From assembly GCA_963682055.1 (NCBI GenBank), contig OY821746.1, positions 12,301,992 to 12,365,991 of the forward strand: 64,000 nucleotides of DNA. The letters run 5' to 3'. The position numbers were made by a program, and so were the translations under genes. The stretch's first letter is position 1. Each line of letters opens with the position of its first letter. The notes under the pieces are model-generated. The model saw only the letters and a list, made by a program, of their open reading frames with translations. It was not told where the DNA came from and made no database searches. Shown piece by piece: positions 9,309-20,521 of the stretch. The DNA is from Primula veris. Lineage: Eukaryota; Streptophyta; Magnoliopsida; Ericales; Primulaceae.

Positions 9309-9576
9309 CTTTATTCCTGTTTTGTACCTTTCCATTGTCGTATTGCTATTTGATTGATTGGATCGATTTTTCCTTGCTAATTCATTTGTCATTTCGTTAT
9401 TCCTATTTTGTACCTTTCCATTGTCGTATTGTTATTTGATCGATTGGATCGATTTTTCCTTGCTGATTCATTTGTCATTTCGTTATTCCTGTTTTGTACC
9501 TTTCCATTGTCGTATTGCTATTTGATTGATTGGATCGATTTTTCCTTGCTGATTCATTTGTCATTTCGTTATTCTT
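9309..9576 (+). repeat. Tandem array of an 86-bp unit, about 3 copies
   Basis: Units start at 9309, 9395 and 9481 with a truncated fourth at 9567. Each begins CGTTATTCCTGTTTTGTACC (first unit slightly changed) and holds TTGGATCGATTTTTCC. Copies differ by only a few bases. It lies just after the end of the antisense gene. Confidence 0.9.
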
Positions 9577-9700
9577 GCATTGGATATGCTTGTTGATATT
9601 TCATTATTTAGATTGATTCTCCTTCATTGTGTTCGCCATTTTGTATCGTATCGCCGCCGTAATGTGGACCTGAATTATTCCTTGCATTGTACCTGCATAT

Positions 9701-10106
9701 GAATTTCATAGTATTCCTAGGCGTTCCTTTGAAAACACGCCATTTAGGGAATTTCATAGTATTCCTAGGCACTTCGGCCATGTTGGGAATTTCATAGTAT
9801 TCCTAGACGTTCATTCGAAAACACGCCATTTACGGAATTTCATAGCATTCCTAGGCACTTCGGCCATGTTGGGAATTTCATAGTATTCCTAGACGTTCCT
9901 TCAAAAACACGCCATTTACGGAATTTCATAGCATTCCTAGGCACTTCGGCCATGTTGGGAATTTCATAGTATTCCTAGGCGTTCCTTTGAAAACACGCCA
10001 TTTACGGAATTTCATAGTATTCCTAGGCACTTCGGCCATGTTGGGAATTTCATAGTATTCCTAGGCGTTCCTTTGAAAACACGCCATTTACGGAATTTCA
10101 TTTGCA
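9701..10106 (+). repeat. Compound tandem array, 48 + 38 = 86-bp unit, about 4.5 copies
   Basis: Every subunit starts GAATTTCATAG(T/C)ATTCCTAG. Subunits alternate between a 48-bp form (continuing with GAAAACACGCCATTTA) and a 38-bp form (continuing with CACTTCGGCCATGTTGG). Subunit starts at 9701, 9749, 9787, 9835, 9873, 9959, 10007, 10045 and 10093 show a strict 86-bp higher-order period, equal to that of the neighbouring array at 9309. Confidence 0.92.
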
Positions 10107-10207
10107 TTCGCTAGTCAGCATGATAATATATTTTATTCATTCAAAAATACGAAAGATAATGCCATTAAGCAGGGGGGGTAAGGTGGCACCTGTATTCGGA
10201 AGATTGC

Positions 10208-11155
10208 CTATACGTAGTACTTCTTTAGGTTAGCCACATTCCAAGAATTCTTTTCCCCTCGGCTATTGGCGAACAGTACGCTTTTGATTTTGTAAGAGAC
10301 TGGACTCGTTTGCTTGACGATTTCGTATGGGCCTTCCCAGGTAGGGCTTAGTTTGCCATGTATTTCGTTGCGGGTATAGACCGTCACTCGTCGCAACACC
10401 AGTTCTCCTACCATGAATTCTTTGGATCCTCTTACTCTCTTGTCATAAGTTTGCTTCACGCTTTGTTGGTATTTGGCTAGGGTGAGGGCTGCTATCTCTC
10501 GTTTCTCGTCTATCATGTCTAGCTCTTCTCTCATTCTTTGTTCATTGTTTCCCTGGTCGACTAAAGTCGTTCGGAGCATGGGTAGCCCGATTTCTGTCGG
10601 TATGATGGCCTCGACGCCGTATGCTAAGCTAAACGGGGTTTCCTTGGTGCCCGTCTTTGGTGTAGTTCGGCACGACCATAAAACGTTGAGTAGCCGCTCG
10701 GGCCACCTCCCCTTTGCTTGTTCAAGGGTGGTCTTGATGCCGTCTAATATTGTTCGGTTTGACACTTCGGCTTGCCCGTTTCCCTGTGGGTATATCGGCG
10801 TCGAATAGAACTTTCGGATACCTAGTTCCTCGTACCACAGCTGTAAATTGGCATCTTTGAACTGGGTTCCGTTGTCGGCGACAATAGCGTACGGTATACC
10901 GAACCTAGTGATGATGTATTCCCAAATGAATTGTTTGACGTTGCTGGCTTTGATTTTTCGGAGGGGTTTAGCTTCGACCCATTTGGTGAAATAATCCGTC
11001 GCGACGATTAGATATTCCACACTCCCAGGTGCTCTTGGGAGTTTACCGACTAAATCAATTGCCCATTGAGCGAACGGACATGGTGGCGATACCGGGGTCA
11101 TCATAGATGATGAGAGCCGTGGTATCTTGGCGAATCGTTGGCACTCGTCGCAACG
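10208..11155 (-). pseudogene. Tat integrase (catalytic core and C-terminal part)
   Basis: The frame is open from just below the stop at 11156-11158 to the terminal stop at 10208. The start carries the second half of the zinc finger (CDEC). The catalytic triad is present: D in AIDLVGKLP, D in VADNGTQF, and E in GNGQAEVSNRT. The C-terminal part (GELVLRRV, then GKLSPTWEGPY) is the chromatin/DNA-binding region typical of Gypsy integrases, and the product ends NLKKYYV. It would insert cDNA into the host genome. It is separated from the upstream part of pol by a TAA, so it is not translated as part of a full polyprotein here. Confidence 0.88.
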
Positions 11156-12103
11156 TTAGACGTATGCATCGGCGTCTCGCTTGATATAGGGCCACCAATA
11201 TCCTTGGGTCACTGCCTTGTTTGCAAGGGATCGCCCTTTGATGTGTGCTCCGTAGGATCCTTCGTGGATTTCCTCCAAGACCGGCAGTTGTAGCTCGGTC
11301 GGGACGCACAGTAGGTGGGGTCCCCGGTAACTGGATTTGTATAGTTTATCGTCCTCGGATAGCCAGAAGCGAGGAGCTTTTCTTGTAATTTTCAGCGCTT
11401 TTATCTTGTCGGCCGGGAGCGTTCCATTTCGCAGATAACGAGTCATGTCCTCCATCCAACCTAGTTCGTACTGTATTGATGTCACTCGGTCTACCCTTTT
11501 AATTATGCTCGGGGTTGGCAGTAGTTCCACTGTGATCGACCGGGTGTCAGTCAATGTTAATGTCGAGGCTAGGGTGGCCAAGGCATCGGCATGTGCATTC
11601 TCGGTGCGATTGATTCTTATTAACTCGCACTGTTCGAAGGTTTCCATCAAGCTTTGGACTTTCTCTTGGTAGAGGATCATTCTGTCATCTTTGGCTTGGT
11701 ACTCGCCGATGGCTTGATTGACGATGAGCATGGAGTCTGAGCTTGCAATTAAGTGGGAGCATCCGAGGGACCGGGCAATGAGCATGCCATTTATCATGGC
11801 TTCGTATTCTGCCTCATTGTTGGTAGCTCGGAAGCCCAGTTTTATGCTTTTTTCGATGATTGCTCCCTCTCTAGACTTTAGGACGATCCCTGCTCCGGAT
11901 CCGTCCTTGGTGGCTGATCCGTCGACGTGTATCTGCCAGTGTGATTGTGGAGAGAGTGCCAAAGGCTCATCGTAGCCTTCGGTGAACTCCGCGACGAAAT
12001 CGGCCAGGACTTGTCCCTTTATGGCATGGTGGGGTACGAACTCGATATGAAATTGGGATAGTTCGACCCCCCAGGCGGCAACTCGACTGCTAATGTCCGT
12101 CCG
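11156..12103 (-). pseudogene. Tat archaeal-type RNase H (aRNH) and integrase zinc-finger start
   Basis: A second RNase H domain lies between the RT/RNase H and the integrase, the hallmark of the Tat clade. The catalytic acids are visible: D in HVDGSAT, E in NNEAEYEA, D in SSDSMLIV, and D in NAHADALA. Downstream, HEGSYGAH gives the two histidines of the integrase HHCC finger, whose cysteines follow after the stop. The frame is continuous with the RT part, interrupted only by the TGA at 12104-12106 on one side and the TAA at 11156-11158 on the other. Such aRNH domains are thought to replace the inactive original RNase H. Confidence 0.88.
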
Positions 12104-13180
12104 TCAAAGTGACTCTTTGATATGAAATTTCGTGTATACCCAGACCTGATGAGCTATGAAATAGTGTGGCAACTTTCTGGTTGCGACGACCAATGCCAGA
12201 CACAGCTTTTCCAAGGGTAGATAACGTGTTTCGGCTTCGACCAGAGTCTTGCTGACGAAGTAGATCGGAAATTGTTCGTGACCTTCTTCTCTTAGGATAA
12301 CTGCGCTCACAGCTGTAGTGGAAACTGCTAGGTAGCATGCCAGAACGTCTCCTTTGTTCGGCCTTACTAGCAGTGGCAGTGTCCTCAAGTACTCTTTGAG
12401 ATTGTTGAATGAAGCTTCACATTCCGGGTCCCAGACGAATTTTCTATCCTTCTTGAGTGATTCAAAAAATGGCCGTCCCTTGTCTGCGGATCGGCTAATG
12501 AACCTGCCCAACGCGGCCATCATTCCCGTGAGCTCTTGTACCTGTTTCTTATTCTTGGGCGCTGCTAGGTTCCGTAGAGCCGTTATTTGATCGGGATTAG
12601 CCTCTATTCCTCGTCGGCTAACCATATGCCCCAAGAATTTCCCTTTGCTGATGCCAAATGCACACTTGCTTGCGTTGAGCTTTAGTTTGTGCTCGCCCAA
12701 CGTTTGAAAGACGTCTTTAATGTCTTGGAGGTGGGATGTGGCCTTTTCGCTCTTAACGACCATGTCGTCAATGTATACCTCCATTATTTTCCCTATATGA
12801 TCTCGACATACCCTTGTTATCATCCTTTGGTATGTTGCCCCCGCATTACGTAGACCGAACGGCATTACAGTATAGTAATAATTTCCTAAAGGCGAGATAA
12901 ACGATGTCTTTTCTTGATCCTCGTGAGCGAGGGGGATCTGATGGTATCTTGAGTATGCGTCAAGGAAGGTCATCCGTTCTGCTCCCTCAGTTGCATCCAC
13001 CAATTGATCGATCCTTGGAAGGGGAAAGTGGTCCCTCGGGCAGGCTTTGTTGAGGTTGGTGAAGTCTATACAGACTCTCTCCTTTCCATTCTTCTTTGGA
13101 ACGACGACCGGGTTGGACAACCATTTTGGGTAGTAGACCTCCCTTATGGCTCCGGCTTCCAATAGCTTTTTCACTTCCAA
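12104..13180 (-). pseudogene. Tat reverse transcriptase and degenerate RNase H
   Basis: The RT runs from its thumb-proximal N-terminal motif (LLEAGAIREVYYPKWLSNPV) through the active site YIDDMVVKS, with CIDFTNLNKACP and FLDAYSRYHQI before it; the usual DAYSGY is DAYSRY here. The classical RNase H follows but has lost its first catalytic aspartate (ACYLAVS in place of a DAS-type motif), as in other Tat elements. The TGA at 12104-12106 ends this segment within RNase H. The RT's usual N-terminal portion and the protease are missing because of the deletion at about 13175-13190. Confidence 0.9.
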
Positions 13181-13184
13181 TAGC

Positions 13185-15048
13185 TAGGTATCCTGCATCG
13201 CCCCACTGGTTCATTTTCCATCGCAGGTTATGGCAATGCTCAGTGAGATGGCCGTGATCCTCGTGATATGCGCAGAAGAGCTTGGAATCTCTCTGATTGG
13301 GGGGAGAGGTGATCGGTTGTGGTCGGGAATACCAACTTTCCCTGCATATATCCTTGAGGATATCTTCAGTAGATAGGTTGAAAGTGTATCGCAGCTCGAC
13401 CGGTCCGAAAGTGTTTCGGTATTCCCTCTCTTGGGGCCGACCTTGTTGAAACGGCTTGGGTGGCATCGGGTAGGTGAGCTGGAGCGGTTTATGTTCATTG
13501 ATCGGTGTTGGGTATGCGATCTGGAGCAGTTTGGGCTCTAGTGCTCGTGGTCGCTCTACCCTACTATGGACCTCGGGATCTTTGCCCTTTCTGGTCGGTT
13601 GGAATGCTTCTCCCTGGTTATTCCTAACTCTTTTGCGACCCACCTGTGCCTCGCGGACCGACTCTCTTCTTGGTAGAGTTCGGTTGAGGAAACGCAGTTC
13701 GTCGTTTTTATCGGTGAGGTGGGTACAATAGGCTAGCAGGGAATCAGTGGTCGGGAAGTTTTTGCCTATGAACTTCCTTCTTGCCCAATAGCCATTACGG
13801 ATGGAGTTGATAAAGTTCTGGATGGCTATATTATTGGCATATCGTGGAATCTGGTTTGCTACGTCGATAAAATGTATGCAGTAATCGTTGAGCCTTTCAT
13901 TTGGCATCATCGTCATTTTCAGAAGGGTTTCGATGCTAACCTTCTTTTTCCGATGAGCAGCGTATCGGGTGGAGTACGCTCTTAGCAGTTCTGCCCAGTC
14001 TCTAATGGAGCCCCGTGGTAAGTTGTGATACCATAACGAAGCCTCTTGACCCAAGCTGTTTTTGAAAAATTTGCACATCAGTGCATGGTCATCACTCCAC
14101 AGTTCCATCTTCGTCTTGTAGTGCCTCAGATGGTCGATAGGGCAACTCTTTCCATCATAGAGCCTGAATTCGGGGATGACGAACCCCATAGGATTGCGGT
14201 ACCGCGTGATCTGTTCGGTACATGGGGTTTCTTGGCATACGTTCTAAGCCTGTTGCAACGCGTCATCCGTGACTTGGTAGGGGGGAGGGTATCCTCCCTG
14301 ATGTGGTGGTGGGCCATATCCTTCCCCGATCATGTATTCGGGATATCTACCGTCCTTCGTGTTTGTGTGGACACGTTCCATATGAGTGTTCGGATGGATG
14401 ATCGTTATTGGGACATTGCCCCCTTGGTGGGGCACTCTTGTATCGGGTCGCCGACCCGCTGCCTCCAGGGCGGCCCTGTAGGCAGAATCTTCCACTTCAT
14501 GGCGTGGGTCTTTGTCGGGTTGGATAACTGGCAATACGCTGAGCTTGTAGTTGGGCGTAGTTCCTTTCATCGGCTAACGGAACAACGTGTTGTACTTCCA
14601 CCGTGGGTGGTGTAATCATCCTCGGAGGATTAGTTGGTAGTCGGGGCAACTGTCCGAGTACATGATCCTCGGGCATGCCAAACTGATGAGCGTCGTTCGT
14701 TTGTAAACGAGCACCGGAGTTGACCGAGACTGTATGCAAAGGGACTCTTGAGCTCGACCCTGCCTGGGACCAGGGTAAGCGTCTTCGTGCACGCCTTAAT
14801 ACGGGCATGTCTTGTTCTTCATCCGATGACGAAGGGTGTTCGTCGACAATCCCTTCAATGAAATGTTGGGGTGGTTCGATCGGTTGTTCTTGGTTGACGT
14901 AGGAGGTTGTTGGTTGGTTTCCGGATTGGATAGCTTCATATATGTCGCGGATGTCGAGTAGATCGTCGAGGTCTTGTTGGCTAATTTGCGCGTTTTGGTT
15001 ATTGGTTTCTACTATCTCGGGATGGGTTTCCTCTACATTGGTCACCAT
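13185..15048 (-). pseudogene. Tat gag, broken
   Basis: Starts at the ATG at 15048, about 80 bp inside the 5' LTR. The N-terminal part (15048-14497) is Gln/Pro/Asp-rich. A frameshift near 14500-14570 moves to the frame of the capsid region, a TAG at 14244-14246 interrupts it, and the capsid-like core (from FVIPEFRLYDGKSCPIDHLR) follows. The C-terminal Cys/His part reads CAYHEDHGHLTEHCHNL, the zinc-knuckle-like end seen in plant Tat gags. Directly after it the sequence jumps into the RT, so gag and RT are joined out of frame. Gag would form the virus-like particle. Confidence 0.85.
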
Positions 15049-15103
15049 TGTCGCTCGTCTGGCAGAGTATTGGTATTCGAATTCTAAACTAGTTGCGAAC
15101 TAG

Positions 15104-15125
15104 ATGATTCCCGAAGACGGCGCCA
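15104..15125 (-). promoter_or_regulatory. Primer binding site of the Tat element
   Basis: Read on the minus strand this is TGGCGCCGTCTTCGGGAA, two bases after the LTR end. TGG pairs with the CCA end of a tRNA; TGGCGCCGT starts are common in Tat and Athila elements and resemble the 3' end of plant tRNA-Asp. Confidence 0.8.
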
Positions 15126-15127
15126 TT

Positions 15128-15701
15128 TGATAAAGTCATAACTTTGGTCGGTCGCGTTAGGCTTTTCAACAATAATATTATAGTAAATCAACTGTAAATT
15201 ACGGACACTTCCTGATCTTTATTATTGTTCGGATTATTATCCTTATTCGGACTATTACACTTGCTCAGATTAGTATCTCTGTTTTACAATTGTGCTCGAT
15301 TTGACTATTTAATCTCTCTTCTTGGTCTTTCTCCCCTTTTATTCGGTGCTCGGCTTTATCTCTGCTCGGTTTATTTCTTGACGTGATATGCTTTGACTAG
15401 TTTCTCTCTTTTCTCAACTTCTCTCTATATTTTTTGGATAGATTTTCTGGTCCATTTCTAGGAGGGGTAGTTGGCTATTTATAGGCAACTATGCCTTCTA
15501 GGATGTTGACAAATGTCTTCATCTCAGAGGTTTTTTCAGATATGGGTCCCTAATTAAGTGGGCTTGGGCTTTTGATAATAACAACCTTATTTTATTATGA
15601 AAAGGCATGTGATGACCCATTTAAGCGTTGGATACCCATTTATAAAGTGGATTGATTATTACCCGAATAGAATATTCGGGTCCAATTTTTATGTTCTATC
15701 A
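15128..15701 (-). repeat. 5' LTR of the Tat element (574 bp)
   Basis: Begins TGATAAAG and ends TTCTATCA on the plus strand, with TGATA/TATCA as the short inverted ends. The minus-strand promoter has a clean TATAAATA (complement of 15477-15484). An internal 19-bp direct duplication at about 15625-15643 is absent from the other LTR. The flanking target duplication cannot be checked because the left end lies outside the window. Confidence 0.92.
15477..15484 (-). promoter_or_regulatory. LTR TATA box
   Basis: TATAAATA on the minus strand inside the 5' LTR, about 350 bp before the LTR/leader junction; the expected core promoter of the genomic RNA. Confidence 0.65.
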
Positions 15702-15933
15702 TGTAAATTCTAACGTTTGGTATAAAATCGAAACCGAATCGAACCGTAATGTCATTATTGAGAATTTTTTTTTTTAATGATTCATTATGTCATTATTGAG
15801 AAAATTGTACAATGTCGTAAAACATATGACCCATAATACCATGTGCATAAATTTAAGAATCAAATATTTTAATTTTTGTTATTTTCTACATCCATGAACC
15901 AAGCGTTAACACATAGGTTAATAATATGGAAAA

Positions 15934-16066
15934 TGATACTCACACAACTCCTGCACTTCAGACCACACCTCCTTAGCTGGCAAGTGATGTGGCAATTTCA
16001 TTAAATTGGAAAAAATGGTGGGAATAAATTGGAGGAGAGAAAATGGTGAGAATAAATTGGAGTGCA

Positions 16067-16134
<68 letters not shown>

Positions 16135-16238
16135 TAATAACATATTTAATAATTTTTCTTATTTTTAATTAATATTTAAATTTAGGGTAGTCTCAACTAG
16201 GGTTCTACTATATTTTTATTTGAGTTTTTAGTAGGTTG

Positions 16239-16292
<54 letters not shown>

Positions 16293-16397
16293 TGATACCA
16301 GATTTAATAATTTTTCTTATTTTTAATTAATATTTAAATTTAGGATAGTCTCAATTAGGGTTCTACTATATTTTTATTTGGGTTTTTAGTAGGTTGG

Positions 16398-16448
<51 letters not shown>

Positions 16449-16556
16449 TAATACCAGATTTAATAAATTTTCTTATTTTTAATTAATATTTAAATTTAGG
16501 GTAGTCTCAACTAGGGTTCTATTATATTTTTATTTGGGTTTTTAGTATGTTGGATT

Positions 16557-16589
<33 letters not shown>

Positions 16590-16897
16590 TATTAATACCA
16601 GATTTAATAATTTTTCTTATTTTTAATTAATATTTAAATTTAGGGTAGTCTCAACTAGGGTTCTACTATATTTTTATTTGAGTTTTTAGTAGGTTGAGTT
16701 TTTATTATGTTGAATATTTATATTTTGGTTTATCAAATTATAAATTGTCTTTTATTTACATTTGAAGGGATACATATGTATTTCATTAACTAGGGAATGT
16801 GGGAGTTGCGTGCAAATTGTGTCTCTAGCATCACCTTTTCTGGAGGGACCCACCTAAGAAAATATGGTCTGAAGTGTCCCAGTTATGTAAATAGCAT
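15934..16897. mobile_element. Putative TIR-bounded non-autonomous DNA element
   Basis: Imperfect terminal inverted repeats: 15942-15977 (core CACTTCAGACCACA) pairs with 16853-16888 (core TGGTCTGAAGTGTCC), with about 75 percent agreement over 36 bp and weaker matching outwards. No transposase ORF. The interior holds the TA-punctuated array. The superfamily cannot be told, because no target duplication is obvious. Confidence 0.5.
16068..16705. repeat. Four-copy tandem array separated by (TA)n microsatellites
   Basis: Four units of about 112 bp share AATTAATATTTAAATTTAGG and GTCTCAACTAGGGTTCTA. Each of the first three is followed by GAGTT or GATTTA and then a long (TA)n tract; a TA tract of about 60 bp also precedes the first unit. 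The later TA tracts are shorter (about 45, 45 and 30 bp). The units themselves differ by only a few bases. Confidence 0.9.
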
Positions 16898-19255
16898 GAT
16901 CCATATATAAATAAAACTTTACAGTGTGTCATTACTCGGTGACTATTTTTGATAAGCAAGCAGGTAGGAAAGAAAATTTCCCCAAGTGTTGTAAACTGTA
17001 AAGCCAAACAATTTGAGCTAAAATGAAGGAAAATGCAATTAATGAGAGAAGAATTAAAGGCAAGGTTTCTGGTTGAAACAAAGACGGAAAACATATTTAT
17101 ATACTAACCTAACTCGTTCATGCGTTAGTTGGTGTAACGTATCATTTTCTGTTACGTTTTAATAATAAATTGTTTTAAATTTATTTTTACTATATGCATA
17201 CATACGTGTAATAACAAAATACGCTGCAATCTATATTTTAATATGAATAATAAATGGGATAAAGATGTGTAAAAGTAAAATAAATGGAGATAAATGGTAT
17301 TACATGTATCATTGGGCATAATCATGATAAATTTTTGCTTTGTTTTTCAATATTTTTCTGGTTTTTGTAGTAAGAGAGAGAGGGGAAAGAAACCCGCATA
17401 TATAATGATAAAATAGAAAATAAATAAAGAGACAGCTATAAAATGGAACGGCAGTTTTAGATTTTGAAATGGAACATGATAGTTTTTTTTTTTTACTTTA
17501 CCGGTGTATCTTCTTTTTTCTTGTTTTCTAATTTCTCTATTTATTGGGTTTTTTTTTTAAAAGAAAATTGTATCAACGTCTTGTAAGAGGGTCTTTACTT
17601 AAATAATAGTAAGATTTGAAACAAATATGCATGACACCTGTTTAATACTAAAATTTAGAACAAAATACTAGTATATATATAAATAAAACTTTTATAGAAC
17701 TTACATGACTCTATGATTTCCACACTATAACATGAAAAAATACTCAATATTTTACACTTTATGAAATATAATAGCTAAAAAAAATGATAATTAAACATAT
17801 AATTATTTAATTATTATTTATTTTCTTTTTGTAATTTTCTTTCAATTTGTTGTAATTCATTTTTTTCAAGTTTAAAAGCAAAATTGTATGATAAAAGATT
17901 AATTACAATTTTAGCAAAGTTTATTTTCATATTATTAGACATTTAGACTTATTAAAAGTATTATGTGAGAATTTACCATATTATACTTAACTTTCCCGAA
18001 CGTTTCGAAAACGTTTCCCAAAAAATTTAAAACAGTTCTGAAACGAATTTCCGGTGATATATTCTCTACCATCAACAGAGATTCACATACCGTAAGGGAA
18101 AAAGCGGCAATGGATATTGGAAACAAGTGTAATTATGGAGAAAAATAAATAAAATACCATATACGTATAGTCATGTAGTAGTTTTCTTTTAACGTACATG
18201 TATCAACGATGTTTTAATTGTATGTAATAGTTATGTTTTGTTTAATTGTATTTTTTGGGCATTTAACATTTAATAATCAATGACTCTGATATAAAAGATG
18301 GGTTGTTTTTCTTATCAAATTAATTTTTTGACCAAGTAATGACAATCTACCTACCTTTATAATACAATCTACCTCTTTAATGTACTTTTTCCTAGTACGC
18401 AAACGATTTTATCATTATATGGCCTCTGAGTCTTACCAGAATGTAATATTGATGGTAGGATTGCAGATGGTTTGAGTTGAAACATGCTACACTCAATCCT
18501 AAACCACTTCAATATCGGAAGGCAGCACCGATCTTGTGGAAGGCAAACCAGACGAACGTACTAGGACTCGAGTTTGTTGGAGTGCCGTTTTTTGTTTTTT
18601 TACATATATATGAACAAACAACGTATGTAGCAGAATGGTTAGAAACTTAGTTGATTTCCAATCGAATTTATGAGGGACCTATGGTTTAGAAAAAGAGACC
18701 TCCTAGTAAGTCAACTAACCCATAATATTCACTTAAATTGTTGCACAACTTACTAAAAGGGTGGAAAATTATTTATAAAAAAATTAAGTAGCGAGCCATG
18801 CGGGTAAACCTACAGGGTCGGCACTGTCCGAAGGACTAGAAAATTTGGAGCCAAAACCAGCCCCTTCATATTTGCAACCCAAACCAACCCGACAAATTTG
18901 CCTGATTCAAATTTATTAATTCAAAATTTACGAAATGACACGAGAGAAAATTGAATCGAAAGTCACTTTTTAGAATTCGTAAATCTGAATCAGACTAATT
19001 TTTCAAAATCGAACAAATTCAACCACCCCTCAATATACCCATACCCCTAGGGCCTAATCAAAAGAATAAGTATCATCATAACAAACCTCAATCATCTAAG
19101 TCGTTTTTTTGCAAATTTTTCAAGTTACTAAATTTCCGTTTAGTAAGAAACCATTGATCACATAAACGTGTCCTATAGGCTATAGGTTAACTTCTAAGTG
19201 AATTTTTTTTACCTTACCCTGATAGTTCCAATTAAAACACAGCAACTCCTGAACT
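16898..19255. other. Intergenic, AT-rich, no supported gene
   Basis: Both strands were read; only short chance ORFs occur (for example 16831-17094 and 17935-18126 on the minus strand), with no start context, domain or codon bias. The stretch 18790-19060 looks like an old repeat-derived segment, but I cannot name it. Confidence 0.5.
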
Positions 19256-19262
19256 TATAAAA
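19256..19262 (+). promoter_or_regulatory. TATA box of the LEA-2/NHL gene
   Basis: TATAAAA 106 bp upstream of the ATG at 19362, the only good TATA in the upstream region. Confidence 0.55.
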
Positions 19263-19361
19263 GAACATATCGACAGAGGTTTAAACACACAAGTATTTTG
19301 AGTTCGGTCAATCAACTCCTTCACACAGTATCCCACTAAACCACCCTCTCTCTGAGCAGCT

Positions 19362-19994
19362 ATGACTAATAGCCACCGTCCCGGCACCACCGGGCCATCG
19401 TTGAAATACATCTATTTCTTCTTCTGCTTTGTCATTGTTGTTGCAGCTATAGTACTGATCCCACGCCATCACAAATTATATCACCCGAAAAACCCAAATA
19501 TCACCCTAATGTCTTGCACCGCTACCACTCTCTCCGAAACCCACTCCGCCACCTGGCACCTCACAATCGCCATTTCGAACCCAAACCGACCTAGTACAAC
19601 TGTCTATTTCAAGAACTTTACACTCAGTCTCTTCTATAACAACCATGCCCATCATCACAATGATGGCATGGTGTTAGTTGCTAGTGATTTGGATCACTAC
19701 AATCTGGCTCAGCCTGTTAAGAAGGATTATAACATTTTGTTTTCCTCCAACATGTCTTTCTCGACACAGAACTTGGGTGGCAAAGACGTGGTGGAGAAAT
19801 TTTTGAACGATCAGAAGAAAGGTTCTATTACGGTTTCACTAGCCGCTTATTTTATTTTAAAGTTTAATAACAACGAGGGTTCTTCTTGGAAAATCAAAAT
19901 TGTATTCTGCGACAACGTGGTGGTAAGTTTCAAGAGATCGAGTCACACTACATGGCTTGCTTCCGATTTGCCGAAACCCTTCTATTTTATGTAA
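19362..19994 (+). CDS. LEA-2 / NDR1-HIN1-like (NHL) membrane protein
   Basis: Single-exon gene of 210 residues. A short polar N-terminus is followed by one transmembrane helix (about residues 16-35, YFFFCFVIVVAAIVLI), then an extracytoplasmic LEA_2-type beta domain (about 65-185). The family signature ISNPN is present at about residue 72, followed by the usual pattern of strands ending IVFCDNVVVSF. NHL proteins sit at the plasma membrane and several are linked to pathogen and abiotic stress responses. This one lacks the Pro-rich cytosolic tail of some relatives. Length (200-220 aa) and intronless structure fit the family. There is no evidence for its particular role here. Confidence 0.85.
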   Translation: MTNSHRPGTTGPSLKYIYFFFCFVIVVAAIVLIPRHHKLYHPKNPNITLMSCTATTLSETHSATWHLTIAISNPNRPSTTVYFKNFTLSLFYNNHAHHHNDGMVLVASDLDHYNLAQPVKKDYNILFSSNMSFSTQNLGGKDVVEKFLNDQKKGSITVSLAAYFILKFNNNEGSSWKIKIVFCDNVVVSFKRSSHTTWLASDLPKPFYFM

Positions 19995-20521
19995 TCCATC
20001 TTTAATTAGCTACCCTTCTATGATACCACTTATAGTAATGTTGGTGTTTAATTTAGTATTTATTTTGGATATTTACAGTTGTCTCCTGAACAATATGGTT
20101 GAATTACGATGATATGATTATTAGAGTTTGAGTTTGTGCTATCTAACTTTAATCTCATAGCTACCTAAAAGAAAAGGCTTATTAGATAGTGACTGGGATG
20201 TCTTAAGTGTGATCGATGTGTGTTTGTGCAAACTTAAATAACAAATCTTGGGTTTTAATGTTGATTGACATGCATTAGTTGTTATGATCACCATACGCAA
20301 ATCATTTTTTTAGAACAGTTTTCTTCATGATTCTCATCAACAACAAAAAGAACTAGTTATAAAAATAATTCATCTCCCCACTGAAAATGATGATTCAATT
20401 GAACACATGTATCATAACCATCTTAGATTAAATTCACCACTTGAGGTCATGTTACCCCTCAAGCGGAGAGAAATAGCAAAACGGTAACTTACCCTGTTTT
20501 ATCGATAAAAATGTTTTCAAG
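19995..20521. other. Intergenic downstream of the NHL gene
   Basis: 3' region of the NHL gene followed by AT-rich sequence; no ORF or repeat recognised. Confidence 0.45.

Larger units (their letters stand above)
1..15701 (-). mobile_element. Tat-lineage Ty3/Gypsy LTR retrotransposon, non-autonomous, left end cut by window
   Basis: The element is read on the minus strand. Its 5' LTR is 15128-15701 and the inner 165 bp of its 3' LTR is 1-165. A tRNA-type primer site (TGGCGCC...) abuts the 5' LTR. The domain order gag, RT, degenerate RNase H, archaeal-type RNase H (aRNH), integrase is diagnostic of the Tat lineage. Roughly 9 kb between pol and the 3' LTR carries genes on the opposite strand plus tandem repeats; extra antisense ORFs and repeat-rich 3' regions are known for Tat relatives such as Retand and Grande. 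Gag-pol has in-frame stops at 14244, 12104 and 11156, a frameshift near 14500-14570, and no protease, so this copy cannot move on its own. The visible LTR parts differ by four substitutions and one 19-bp indel, suggesting a moderately recent insertion. Confidence 0.93.

Noticed and set aside
16068..16705. CRISPR-like repeat-spacer pattern
   Set aside because: The spacers are TA microsatellites and the repeats are over 100 bp in plant DNA; it is a tandem repeat.
16831..17094. 87-residue minus-strand ORF
   Set aside because: Overlaps the inverted terminus of the TIR element; no start context or recognised motif.
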